In this document: one piece after another, positions 7,337 through 14,694 of the stretch
How positions within the stretch are numbered: the first letter of the stretch is position 1
How the letters are laid out: each line of letters starts with the position of its first letter
DNA from: CABMGO01 sp964574775
Lineage (GTDB): Archaea > Nanobdellota > Nanobdellia > Pacearchaeales > GW2011-AR1
NCBI GenBank assembly: GCA_964574775.1
Contig: CAZNOS010000006.1
Location: 1 to 24,791, forward strand
Length of the DNA stretch: 24,791 nucleotides
Direction of reading: 5' to 3'
Position numbers and translations under genes: made by a program
Notes under the pieces: model-generated
Databases searched by the model: none
Seen by the model: only the letters and a program-made list of their open reading frames with translations
What the model was told of the DNA's origin: nothing

Positions 7337-7837
7337 TTAATCATATCTTGGAATAATGTCAAAAATAATTGTGTTTTGATGATTAACTATATCGAAAGGA
7401 ACAACGGAGTCGTAATTTCTTAAATAAAGTTTTACATAAAAATAGTCCTTATTGACTTGCCCAGCATTATATGTTTTACTTAAATTTAATTCCCAGTTTC
7501 CGATTTTCTCATAAGAAGAATGTGTGCTTGGACTACGATGAGCAAAATATAGGTTTTCAAAAATATCATCTTCCGACTCAACAAGTTTTGGTTTTATGGT
7601 TATGTTAACATTGCCAGAGTTATTGATATCAATTCTATAATAATCGCTCTCAGTGGAGGTATTAACATCGTCAAAGTCCAAAGAATTCATGCTTAAAGAA
7701 ATTGCTGCCCACTCTTGATTTGCAGGAACATCTACAGAAACATCAATTTCGAAATCTGTAAAATTTTGAACAAGCGCGGAAGAAAAATTAATTAGAAATA
7801 ATAAAGATAGTAGGGCCGACCAATTATTCATGTTCAT
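7337..7837 (-). CDS. Secreted protein of unknown function, sequon-rich
   Basis: The 166-residue protein has a signal peptide (about residues 5-21, ending LINFSSA) and no second membrane segment. The rest is acidic and beta-rich. It has five N-glycosylation sequons: NFT, NTS, NNS, NIT and NLS. A stretch such as SGNVNITIKP followed by an aromatic and glycine pattern (IGNWELNLS) recalls small strand-rich surface or filament proteins, but no family is recognised. It lies upstream of the membrane-anchored secreted protein and they may form a pair. The start ATG is at the leaderless distance from a TATA box. The gene is divergent from the UDP-sugar dehydrogenase gene. Confidence 0.65.
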   Translation of the reverse strand: MNMNNWSALLSLLFLINFSSALVQNFTDFEIDVSVDVPANQEWAAISLSMNSLDFDDVNTSTESDYYRIDINNSGNVNITIKPKLVESEDDIFENLYFAHRSPSTHSSYEKIGNWELNLSKTYNAGQVNKDYFYVKLYLRNYDSVVPFDIVNHQNTIIFDIIPRYD

Positions 7838-7857
7838 TAAAACAGTAATGGTGGAAA

Positions 7858-7870
7858 CTATTTAAATATT
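7858..7870 (-). promoter_or_regulatory. TATA box for the secreted protein gene
   Basis: The minus strand reads AATATTTAAATAG, centred about 27 bases before the ATG at 7837. It forms a divergent promoter region with the element at 7899-7911. Confidence 0.6.
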
Positions 7871-7898
7871 TCTTTTTTTAGCACAGCAGCTTTAGAAA

Positions 7899-7911
7899 GA
7901 TTTATAATATA
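7899..7911 (+). promoter_or_regulatory. TATA box for the UDP-sugar dehydrogenase gene
   Basis: GATTTATAATATA is centred about 25 bases before the ATG at 7930, implying a leaderless transcript. Confidence 0.6.
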
Positions 7912-7929
7912 TATATTACCCCTTACTTT

Positions 7930-8757
7930 ATGAAAAAAATATTTGTTTCCGGATATGGTTATGTGGGTAAGGCAATGGTAGAAATGATGAAGGACCATTA
8001 TCAGATTTTTGTTTACGATCCTCAGTATTCATCCAATGACAATAAGGCAAATATTTTTTTTGTAGATTCTTTTGAAAACTCTTCTTCTTGTTCTTTGGGT
8101 ATTGTTTGTACTCCTACGCCCCCGAAAGATGATGGTTCTTGTGACATTTCGATGGTCGAAGAAAGTGTCCAAAAATTAAGGACATCGATTATTTTAATCA
8201 AATCCACTATAGAAGTCGGGACTACAGATAAGCTAAAAGCGAAATACAAAAAGAGAATTGTTTTCAGTCCAGAATATGTTGGAGAAAGTAAATATTGGCA
8301 ACCCTACTTTAATTCAAACATGAAGGAAGTGCCAATGGTTATCCTAGGAGGAGAACAAAAAGATACCTCCACAATAATTGATCTTCTTGCTCCAATTCTA
8401 GGACCTACAAAATTTTATTATCAGACAACTGCTAAAACTGCAGAAATTGTAAAGTATATGGAAAACACTTTTTTTGCGTTGAAAGTAACTTTTTGCAATG
8501 AAATGTTTAGCATATGCGAAAAATCGGGAGTAGATTATTGGGATGTGCGGGAAGCATGGTTACTTGATCCCCGGATAAACCGAATGCATACGGCAGTTTT
8601 CAAAGAAGATAGGGGTTTCGGAGGCAAATGTTATCCAAAAGATGTTAATGCTTTAGTAAAATATGCAGAGAAATCTGGCTATGAGCCACACCTCCTTAAA
8701 GAGATTTTGAAAAGTAATGAACGTTTTAGGTCCCTCAATAATGAAAAAAGAAAGTAG
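7930..8757 (+). CDS. UDP-sugar 6-dehydrogenase, short form lacking the C-terminal domain
   Basis: This family oxidises the C6 alcohol of a nucleotide sugar to a carboxylate with two NAD+. The 275-residue protein has the NAD-binding motif GYGYVGKA (8-15), the FSPEYVGE segment (112-119), the helix with Lys175 and Asn179, and catalytic Cys234 in GFGGKCYPKD. Family enzymes are normally about 400-450 residues with a third, UDP-binding Rossmann domain; here the protein ends about 40 residues after the catalytic cysteine. The stop is followed by a different overlapping gene, so this is either a genuine two-domain form or a truncation. With the UDP-GlcNAc 2-epimerase at 16842 it could make UDP-ManNAc uronate (WecB/WecC logic), which is an inference. 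Confidence 0.82.
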   Translation: MKKIFVSGYGYVGKAMVEMMKDHYQIFVYDPQYSSNDNKANIFFVDSFENSSSCSLGIVCTPTPPKDDGSCDISMVEESVQKLRTSIILIKSTIEVGTTDKLKAKYKKRIVFSPEYVGESKYWQPYFNSNMKEVPMVILGGEQKDTSTIIDLLAPILGPTKFYYQTTAKTAEIVKYMENTFFALKVTFCNEMFSICEKSGVDYWDVREAWLLDPRINRMHTAVFKEDRGFGGKCYPKDVNALVKYAEKSGYEPHLLKEILKSNERFRSLNNEKRK

Positions 8758-9295
8758 ATATCGGCAGATTAGACGCATTCTCTGGAGAAAATTTTTTAGA
8801 GGTATCTTTTTACGATGGTTTAATCCGGGTAGATACCTAATTGAAAAAAAGATTTTTCCTAAAATTAAAAATAAAAAAGTTCTTCTTGTCGGATGCGCAG
8901 ATTATACAGAATGGTATCCTAGTGTCTTAGAAAAACAGAAAAATGATGTTTATAGTATAGACCTTGATTCGGCAGTTTCTAAATTTGGGGCAAAAAAGCA
9001 TGTAGTAGGCAACGCAATTTTTCTTAGTAAATATTTTAAAAAAAATTTTTTTGATGTGATTTTTTTTGGAGGGATTTTTGGGTATGGACTAGATGAGATA
9101 AAAGATGCAGAAAAGGCAATGAAGAATATTTATACTATATTAGCAGATAACGGAAGACTAATAATCTGGTGGAACGATACTCCCCAAAGAAGAAAAGTAA
9201 ATCCTGCATTGCTTAAGAGTTATTCTCTATTCGGAGAATATACTCCCCCTCTCAGAACAAGACAGAATGTTGTTTTTTTATTCTTAAAAAAATAA
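8741..9295 (+). CDS. SAM-dependent methyltransferase-like protein (degenerate motif I)
   Basis: From the ATG at 8741 the protein has 184 residues. A very basic N-terminus (MKKESRYRQIRRILWRKFFR) precedes a Rossmann-like core. KKVLLVGCADYTEWYP stands in for motif I, though it lacks the usual GxGxG, and YSIDLD supplies the acidic residue after strand 2. Further segments FFDVIFFGGIFGYG and LADNGRLIIWW resemble motifs IV and VI. It may be a diverged methyltransferase acting on a glycan or lipid, or a non-catalytic relative. A start at 8717 would add eight residues, but the ATG at 8741 gives a smaller overlap with the dehydrogenase gene (17 bases). Its stop directly abuts the stop of the convergent glycan operon. 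Confidence 0.6.
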   Translation: MKKESRYRQIRRILWRKFFRGIFLRWFNPGRYLIEKKIFPKIKNKKVLLVGCADYTEWYPSVLEKQKNDVYSIDLDSAVSKFGAKKHVVGNAIFLSKYFKKNFFDVIFFGGIFGYGLDEIKDAEKAMKNIYTILADNGRLIIWWNDTPQRRKVNPALLKSYSLFGEYTPPLRTRQNVVFLFLKK

Positions 9296-9808
9296 TTAGT
9301 TCATTATCCAATTATAATCGTGTGTAGCTCTAAACTCCTCTTCTTTTATTAGTCGTATATTTAGCTTACTCAATATTTTTTCTGTATCTTTATTATATGC
9401 CCACCATCCAGGAACAAACTCTTTAGGAAAAAAGCCAAGGTTCTTCGTAAACCATTCCACCGAATTTCGAATTAATTTCTCTTGTTCTTGGTATGAAATA
9501 TTCATTAGCTTTGTTAAATGCGCATGGAGTTGTACTCGTTGCCCGTTTTTTATCAGCCACAGATATCTTTCTTTCATAACCTTAGAAATTTGTTGCTTTG
9601 ATAGCTTTACGTTAAAAAAAGCTCTAAACATCTCATAATTTGCAGGAGTCATAACATACCAAGTATGGACTTCTCCTCGGCTCGCTCTTTTCTTTACTTC
9701 TTCCCAAACTGAATCAAAATATATTGTCTCCGTGTGAACTGTAAGTGGCTTAAAATAATTGGTTAGGTGAAATCTTATTCTTTTTATTATATGAGTTAAA
9801 TATTCCAT
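9296..9808 (-). CDS. Polysaccharide deacetylase-like protein (short, divergent)
   Basis: The last gene of the STT3 operon encodes 170 residues. The segment QRVQLHAHLTKLMN (about 93-106) resembles the metal-binding His-x-His region of NodB/polysaccharide deacetylase relatives. It is followed by the typical helix and strand pattern EKLIRNSVEWFTKNLGFFPKEFVPGWWAYN, where families usually have a G-x-x-P-x-x-F-x-P motif. The usual N-terminal catalytic Asp-Asp pair is not clear; only YFD near residue 31 is available. It may be a truncated or specialised deacetylase that removes an acyl group from the lipid-linked glycan. The start forms a TAATG junction with the upstream methyltransferase gene. Confidence 0.55.
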   Translation of the reverse strand: MEYLTHIIKRIRFHLTNYFKPLTVHTETIYFDSVWEEVKKRASRGEVHTWYVMTPANYEMFRAFFNVKLSKQQISKVMKERYLWLIKNGQRVQLHAHLTKLMNISYQEQEKLIRNSVEWFTKNLGFFPKEFVPGWWAYNKDTEKILSKLNIRLIKEEEFRATHDYNWIMN

Positions 9809-10557
9809 TAGTTCCTCTTAGTTGCAATGCAAATAAGTCTCTTGCAATTATCAAGATCTGCATTTTCTATATTCTTTTTAAAATAATTAACAAATTTATA
9901 GTTAATCCATTTTACAAGTTTTATTCTGCTCTGGAGAGGATAAAGAATTTCACATAATTTTTTATATGGTTTGAAAAAAGGACTTTTCTTTAGATGCCCT
10001 CTTGTTTCATTCACAATAAAAAAATCATTTAAAACTTCTTTTAGTAATTCGGGAGTAAAATGCTGGTAATGCTTATCTCCTAATTTAATATTTGTCGATG
10101 GGACCGTGATAAGTATTTTTCCTCCTTCTTTTAGATAGCGACTCATATTTTTTAGCACATCCCTTATCTTTTCTGGTTTTATATGTTCAAGGGTTTCAAT
10201 GAGTAAAATAAAGTCAATCTTATTCTCTAGCTCCGAATTCACAGAGTCTAAATCGCGTACAAAAAAATCTACTTCTGGATTGAATGCCTTTGCGAATCTT
10301 ATTGCCCGTTCAGAATAATCCATGCCAGTTATATCAAAATATTTTTTTAATTCATAACAAAGTCTTCCATCACCACATCCAGCATCTAATATTTTTTTAG
10401 GATTAAATTTTTTTACGAGACCTTTAATTTTGCTTATTAGACTCATTCTTTCTATTTCTTTAATTTCCCTATTTTCATTTAATATTAAATCAAGATAATG
10501 ATAAGGGAATATATATTCTTCTTCTTGTGTTGCTTGTTTTTTTGTAAGTTTCAACAT
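9808..10557 (-). CDS. Class I SAM-dependent methyltransferase
   Basis: The 249-residue cytosolic protein has the complete motif series. KILDAGCGDGRL (about 55-66) is the SAM-binding glycine motif, followed by FDITGMDYSERAI, then FFVRDLDSV and IDFILLIETLEHI. GGKILITVPS is the strand after motif III. The DxGCGxG form is that of the UbiG/methyltransf_11 group, which O- or C-methylates small molecules, including sugars. Its position among glycosyltransferases suggests glycan methylation; the target is unknown. It is linked to its neighbours by a 7-base overlap upstream and a 1-base overlap downstream. Confidence 0.85.
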   Translation of the reverse strand: MLKLTKKQATQEEEYIFPYHYLDLILNENREIKEIERMSLISKIKGLVKKFNPKKILDAGCGDGRLCYELKKYFDITGMDYSERAIRFAKAFNPEVDFFVRDLDSVNSELENKIDFILLIETLEHIKPEKIRDVLKNMSRYLKEGGKILITVPSTNIKLGDKHYQHFTPELLKEVLNDFFIVNETRGHLKKSPFFKPYKKLCEILYPLQSRIKLVKWINYKFVNYFKKNIENADLDNCKRLICIATKRN

Positions 10558-11693
10558 TTTGTACTCATTTTTTCTAGCAGTTTATTTATTTTTTTAAACT
10601 GTGCTTCATTCTTGAGCTTAAAAGAGGAAACCCTATTTATACATTTCGTTGATTTTTCCGCTAAGTAATTCTTATTGTCATATTTTCTTATTTTAACTAC
10701 CCATTCGTCTATATTAAACATATTTTCGACTATATCGCCGGTTTTTCCAATAACTTCTCTCAATCCACCTATTCCCGTAGAAACAGAAGGGATCCCATTA
10801 ACCATCGCTTCTGCAGGTGTTCTGCCAAATCCTTCATAGCATTTTGAGGTGTTTACTAATAAGTAAGAATTCACATATGCTTGTCGCATATCATTCATTT
10901 GCCCAAGACAACGGACATTTTTCATTTTTTCTAGTTTTTTATAGTATCTTCTACCTAGTAAGTCCGTCTTTCCGGCAATCACAAATTTTTTATCCGGAAG
11001 CCTTGAAGCAATTCTCCACATCAAATCCACACCTTTAGGCAATGTGGGATTTATAAAAAGTATTTCTTCTGAATCCTTATTCCTTTTAATTTTATATTTT
11101 TCAGCAACTATCTCCGAGTTTAATATCTCCGAGTTTTTACCTGTGTATTTTTTAGTTATTTCTACTAAAAAATTAACATTACAAACAATCATGTTCGCTT
11201 TTTGAAGTGCACGGATGCACTTTTTTCTATAATTAACTAGCAATGGGTACTGCAATTTAAAAATCCACGGTAGATACCAAAAAAATCCTTTCTTACATTT
11301 ATATGGGTCAACAGAATCAACATTTGGTGCAAAAAAACCTACCCCTCTAACAAAAATCATTTTTTTAATTTTTAGATTAGTTGTTGTTGGAATTACAATT
11401 CCCTGTGAAATTAGTAGGTCGTGTTTTTCTTTTTCAATTTTATCTTTGAGAATTTTTTCCCACCAGCTATTTTGAATATTTATCTTAACATAGCTTTTAA
11501 GAATTTTAAAGTAGGCTGGTCTTTTTACTGCCGTAATCTTATACCCATTCTCTTCTTTTATAGAATCTTTGTCGTTCGGTGTTATGACTTCTACATTGTG
11601 ATATTTAGATAGCCTGTTAAGAAAGGCAAAAAGGCTCCTTTCCCCTCCACCCCTAGGTGGAATTAAGTTTGCTGCAGTAACTAATATTCTCAT
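10551..11693 (-). CDS. Glycosyltransferase family 4 (GT-B fold)
   Basis: The protein is 380 residues from the ATG at 11693. That start is preferred over an upstream TTG at 11708 because it gives the ATGA stop/start overlap seen elsewhere in this operon. The N-terminal half has the donor/acceptor glycine loop PPRGGGERSLFAFL. The C-terminal half contains FVIAGKTDL and the retaining GT4 signature around YEGFGRTPAEAM (about residue 280), whose glutamates form the E-x7-E motif, followed by GIPSVSTGIGGLREV. The protein transfers a sugar from a nucleotide donor to the growing lipid-linked glycan on the cytoplasmic side. Which sugar and linkage is not evident. Confidence 0.88.
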   Translation of the reverse strand: MRILVTAANLIPPRGGGERSLFAFLNRLSKYHNVEVITPNDKDSIKEENGYKITAVKRPAYFKILKSYVKINIQNSWWEKILKDKIEKEKHDLLISQGIVIPTTTNLKIKKMIFVRGVGFFAPNVDSVDPYKCKKGFFWYLPWIFKLQYPLLVNYRKKCIRALQKANMIVCNVNFLVEITKKYTGKNSEILNSEIVAEKYKIKRNKDSEEILFINPTLPKGVDLMWRIASRLPDKKFVIAGKTDLLGRRYYKKLEKMKNVRCLGQMNDMRQAYVNSYLLVNTSKCYEGFGRTPAEAMVNGIPSVSTGIGGLREVIGKTGDIVENMFNIDEWVVKIRKYDNKNYLAEKSTKCINRVSSFKLKNEAQFKKINKLLEKMSTKC

Positions 11694-12460
11694 TTTTTCT
11701 TTTTGCAAACAAATAAAAGATGTGTGCCAACTAAAATTCGTTTCGTAATAAGTTTTTTTTCAATATTTATCCAGTAACTTCTAGGTATAATCTTGCTGAT
11801 TATTTTTGGGATAAATGAATATGAGTATACTGTTTCAATATTTAGGTTTGTTTCAGAAAGCATTTTTTTAACCCGTCTTACGGACATTTGATTCCTGTAG
11901 GGTACATCTTCTTCGTTTTTTCTTCTTTTTGCCTGAAGGAAAAACTTGAGGATATTTATTATTATTACTGGAAAAAATCTCAAGCTATTCTTGTTGCCAT
12001 GTATATTAAAAACAAAAATTGCATCTTTTTTCATAGAATCAGCTATTTTTGTTATTGATATTTTTCTTAACTCCTGTTCCGCATTCAAAAAAAATCTAAA
12101 TGCAGTAACTGTTTCATAAAAATTTCTTTTTAATTTTTTGTCTGAAGACTTGTCCGTTATATCTAAAGTAATAAACTTTGCAGAAGGCATTTTCTTCTTT
12201 GCCTGTTTAAGCATCTCATTAGAAGAATCAATGCAGGTTATATTCTTAAAGCCACACTCGCTGAGAAAACTTGAAACTCTTCCAGTACCAGAAGCAAAGT
12301 CCATATAATTTGTTCTATTTCTGTTTCCTAAAATCTCTAAAAGAATGTGTTGTTCAACTTCCCAAACTCGTGTATCGTAATTATCTCCGCTATAGGCCTT
12401 ATCATATTTCTTTCCCCAGTCTTTTTTTTGGTTCGTCAACGTATATGTAAACTTTTTCAT
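11690..12460 (-). CDS. Class I SAM-dependent methyltransferase
   Basis: The chosen ATG at 12460 gives 256 residues and an exact ATGA overlap with the upstream gene stop; an ATG at 12481 would overlap by 25 bases. The motif NYMDFASGTGRVSSFL replaces the usual D-x-G-C-G-x-G with DFASGTGR, a variant common in this superfamily. It is followed by ITCIDSSNEMLKQAKKK and AKFITLDITD. The C-terminal part has lysine-rich helices and one hydrophobic stretch (FFPVIIINILKFFL), which may touch the membrane. It is probably another glycan-modifying methyltransferase. Confidence 0.82.
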   Translation of the reverse strand: MKKFTYTLTNQKKDWGKKYDKAYSGDNYDTRVWEVEQHILLEILGNRNRTNYMDFASGTGRVSSFLSECGFKNITCIDSSNEMLKQAKKKMPSAKFITLDITDKSSDKKLKRNFYETVTAFRFFLNAEQELRKISITKIADSMKKDAIFVFNIHGNKNSLRFFPVIIINILKFFLQAKRRKNEEDVPYRNQMSVRRVKKMLSETNLNIETVYSYSFIPKIISKIIPRSYWINIEKKLITKRILVGTHLLFVCKKKK

Positions 12461-13095
12461 CTTTTTAACCTCGCAATACAAAATATCTGTCTACTCACGC
12501 TTTTCGGGAATAAGACCCAAAACATTTGCACAAGATATCCTGCAAGTCTATTAAATACAGGTCGTGGATGAGAGTATTTAAAGGATACTACATCAAAGCC
12601 ATTTGATCTTAAGAGATTAGTAAGAGTGCTTCTATCTTGCCAATGCATGTGGTATTCTGAAATATCGGTTTTAGAATGAAAAAATTGTTGCATAAAAAAA
12701 GAAACAGATAGGGGGTTAGGTGTTATTATTACCAATAGTCCGTCTTGCTTAAGATGTATTTTTAGGTTTTCCATAAATATTTTCAAATTTGATACGTGTT
12801 CTATTATTTTTATTGCCAGAACTATATCGAATTTTTTATGTAAATTAAAGGGAATTTCCACATCTTGTTCTATGATATTATAGCCCCCCTTTTTTAGATT
12901 TTTAATTTCTAACGAATTATTGTCTAGACCCACAACTTCCTTGGCGCGTTTTACTATTTCATCATAAATCCAATTTTTTCCACCAACAGAATCATCTTTT
13001 CCTATGCCTGCAGCCCCTAGCTCTAAAACCGTCTTGTCATTAAAATCAATCTCCTTGAGTACATCATAATTTCTATGACTGATAAATCTAACCAT
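12457..13095 (-). CDS. Class I SAM-dependent methyltransferase
   Basis: The 212-residue protein has KTVLELGAAGIGKDDS as motif I, VVGLDNNSLEI as the acidic post-motif and FDIVLAIKIIEHV as motif II. DGLLVIITPNP is the following strand. The ELGAAGIG form with an insert before the next helix occurs in methyltransferases of polysaccharide loci. The C-terminal segment (GYLVQMFWVLFP) is hydrophobic and could associate with lipid. The stop overlaps the next gene by ATGA and the start forms TAATG with the gene upstream. Confidence 0.82.
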   Translation of the reverse strand: MVRFISHRNYDVLKEIDFNDKTVLELGAAGIGKDDSVGGKNWIYDEIVKRAKEVVGLDNNSLEIKNLKKGGYNIIEQDVEIPFNLHKKFDIVLAIKIIEHVSNLKIFMENLKIHLKQDGLLVIITPNPLSVSFFMQQFFHSKTDISEYHMHWQDRSTLTNLLRSNGFDVVSFKYSHPRPVFNRLAGYLVQMFWVLFPKSVSRQIFCIARLKR

Positions 13096-13913
13096 TATTC
13101 TTTTCCTCCAAGATATCCTTTAATAAATCCCCGGAGGTATTTGTATCTTTTATAAAATTTTATTCGCATAACAAGACTAATTTTTGAGATTATCCAAAAC
13201 AATGGATAGAGCGGAAAAGTAACAATTAGAAACAAGACAACAAGTAGATGTTTTTTAGGCAGCATTCCATATTTTTTATACGAAACCCCATCCCAGTAAC
13301 CATATCTATAAAATTGCCTTTTAAAGGCAGTCATATCTTTTCGCATTTCCCATTTACAAATTGCTTTATCAATCTTTCCTATGGTGTATCCTGCTTTTTT
13401 TATTCTTTCATCATATAAAGTGTCTTCTCCGATAAGGAGATCTTCGGGGTAGCCACCGACTTCTTCCCATATTTTTTTTAGGAAAATCATATTTCTCGAT
13501 GAACCACATACAGACTTATGTAGAATAACCCTTGCTAGGGCTTTTTGAAAATCATTTTCAATAAGTGCAACATCTTTTCCGAAAGAAACTTTTCCATTGA
13601 ATCCCCGCTCTAGTTCTTTTAGCCAATTAATATCATATTTGCTCCCGCCATCAACTGTAGCAATTACGGGATTTTTTGCATTTTTTATTGCGATGTTTCT
13701 TCCTGTTGATATATTAGCCCCCTCTCTTTGTATAACTTTTAGATTTTTATTTTTTTTCGCTAGAGCGTTAAGTGTTTGCCAGGTGCCATCTGTAGATCCA
13801 CCATCAACAATTATAAATTCATCAGGTTTTCGTGTTTGTTTAAGAACAGAGTTTGCAAATGCAGTTATATTTTGATTCTCGTTTTTCACTGTAGAAATTA
13901 CACTTATTTTCAT
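13095..13913 (-). CDS. Glycosyltransferase family 2 with C-terminal membrane segment
   Basis: From the ATG at 13913 the protein has 272 residues. Another ATG at 13925 would overlap the upstream gene by 11 bases; the chosen one follows its stop by one base. The GT-A core starts with ISVISTVKNENQN and FIIVDGGSTDGTW, the nucleotide-binding hallmark. ATVDGGSKYD takes the place of the DxD metal site. IGEDTLYDERIKKAGY corresponds to the catalytic ED region. A hydrophobic stretch near residues 216-245 (LLVVLFLIVTFPLYPLFWII) probably anchors it to the membrane. It adds a sugar to the lipid-linked glycan, acceptor unknown. Confidence 0.87.
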   Translation of the reverse strand: MKISVISTVKNENQNITAFANSVLKQTRKPDEFIIVDGGSTDGTWQTLNALAKKNKNLKVIQREGANISTGRNIAIKNAKNPVIATVDGGSKYDINWLKELERGFNGKVSFGKDVALIENDFQKALARVILHKSVCGSSRNMIFLKKIWEEVGGYPEDLLIGEDTLYDERIKKAGYTIGKIDKAICKWEMRKDMTAFKRQFYRYGYWDGVSYKKYGMLPKKHLLVVLFLIVTFPLYPLFWIISKISLVMRIKFYKRYKYLRGFIKGYLGGKE

Positions 13914-13914
13914 C

Positions 13915-14694
13915 TTAGTAATCAATAATTCTTTTATTTATTAATTTATACTTTTTAACTTTTTTAAATATTTTTTCCAAAAGATCAAGTTTAAATCTAG
14001 CCTCATATAAGTCATGAATATAGAAAGAAACAATTTCTTTGTTCTTTAGTTCTCTTTCAAACTCATTTATAATTTCTAAATCAGTTTTATTCTCTCCCAC
14101 ATTATATTCTATAAAAGGAGTTCTATTTTTTCCAAGTATTGTAATTGGTACATTCTTAATTTTCCCATAATTTTTTACACTTTTAGTTTGATAGTCGCTG
14201 ATAAATTTAAACCCTTCTTTTTCTAGACAAGAGACCACTTCAGAGTTTATATTGAATCCAGGAGCACAAAAACTTTCCGGTCTTTTACCAAACAGTTTAA
14301 TATACTTTTTATTAGACAGCATTAAATGCTCCGAAATATTTATTTTATCTAACCCTCTCGTCCAAGCCCTATGTTTCCATCCGTGTACTCCTAATTCATG
14401 ACCTTCCTCAATTATTCGCTCTAGTATTTTTCTGTTTGGCCTGACAAAGTCTATTGGAAGAAGAATCATTCTTACTTTGTCCAATAAACCCCAGACTTTC
14501 ACCTTTCGTTCGCTTGCGCTCTTCATTCTTCCACGATATTTTAAAATTTCGAATATATTCGACTCGCCACCCATTGTAATATAAAAAGAAGCCCTTAGCC
14601 CATACTTTTTTAGAAGATCCAGTAATTTCGGAATACCCTCTCGTATGCCTCTTTGAGATTCCATATCTACTCGTAATGTAAATGTCTTTTTCAT
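13915..14694 (-). CDS. ArnD-like polysaccharide deacetylase / deformylase
   Basis: From the ATG at 14694 (ATGA overlap with the preceding stop; an upstream TTG at 14712 is rejected) the protein has 259 residues. It matches the NodB superfamily and closely resembles ArnD. FTLRVDMESQRGIREGIPKL (5-24) mirrors the start of ArnD, and GHELGVHGWKHRAW (98-111) carries His104 and His108. SFCAPGFN (141-148) is the next motif and FYIHDLYE holds the later histidine. The second residue of the usual Asp-x-Asp is Glu12 here. ArnD removes a formyl group from undecaprenyl-phosphate 4-formamido-arabinose in bacteria. Here the substrate is likely a lipid-linked N-acyl amino sugar, but no formyltransferase partner is visible. 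Confidence 0.82.
   Translation of the reverse strand: MKKTFTLRVDMESQRGIREGIPKLLDLLKKYGLRASFYITMGGESNIFEILKYRGRMKSASERKVKVWGLLDKVRMILLPIDFVRPNRKILERIIEEGHELGVHGWKHRAWTRGLDKINISEHLMLSNKKYIKLFGKRPESFCAPGFNINSEVVSCLEKEGFKFISDYQTKSVKNYGKIKNVPITILGKNRTPFIEYNVGENKTDLEIINEFERELKNKEIVSFYIHDLYEARFKLDLLEKIFKKVKKYKLINKRIIDY

Noticed and set aside
8717..8743. Start of the methyltransferase-like gene at 8717
   Set aside because: The ATG at 8741 gives a smaller overlap with the dehydrogenase gene and begins a lysine-rich N-terminus; the earlier ATG is less likely but not excluded.
11691..11708. TTG start for the GT4 gene at 11708
   Set aside because: The ATG at 11693 forms the ATGA overlap used elsewhere in the operon.
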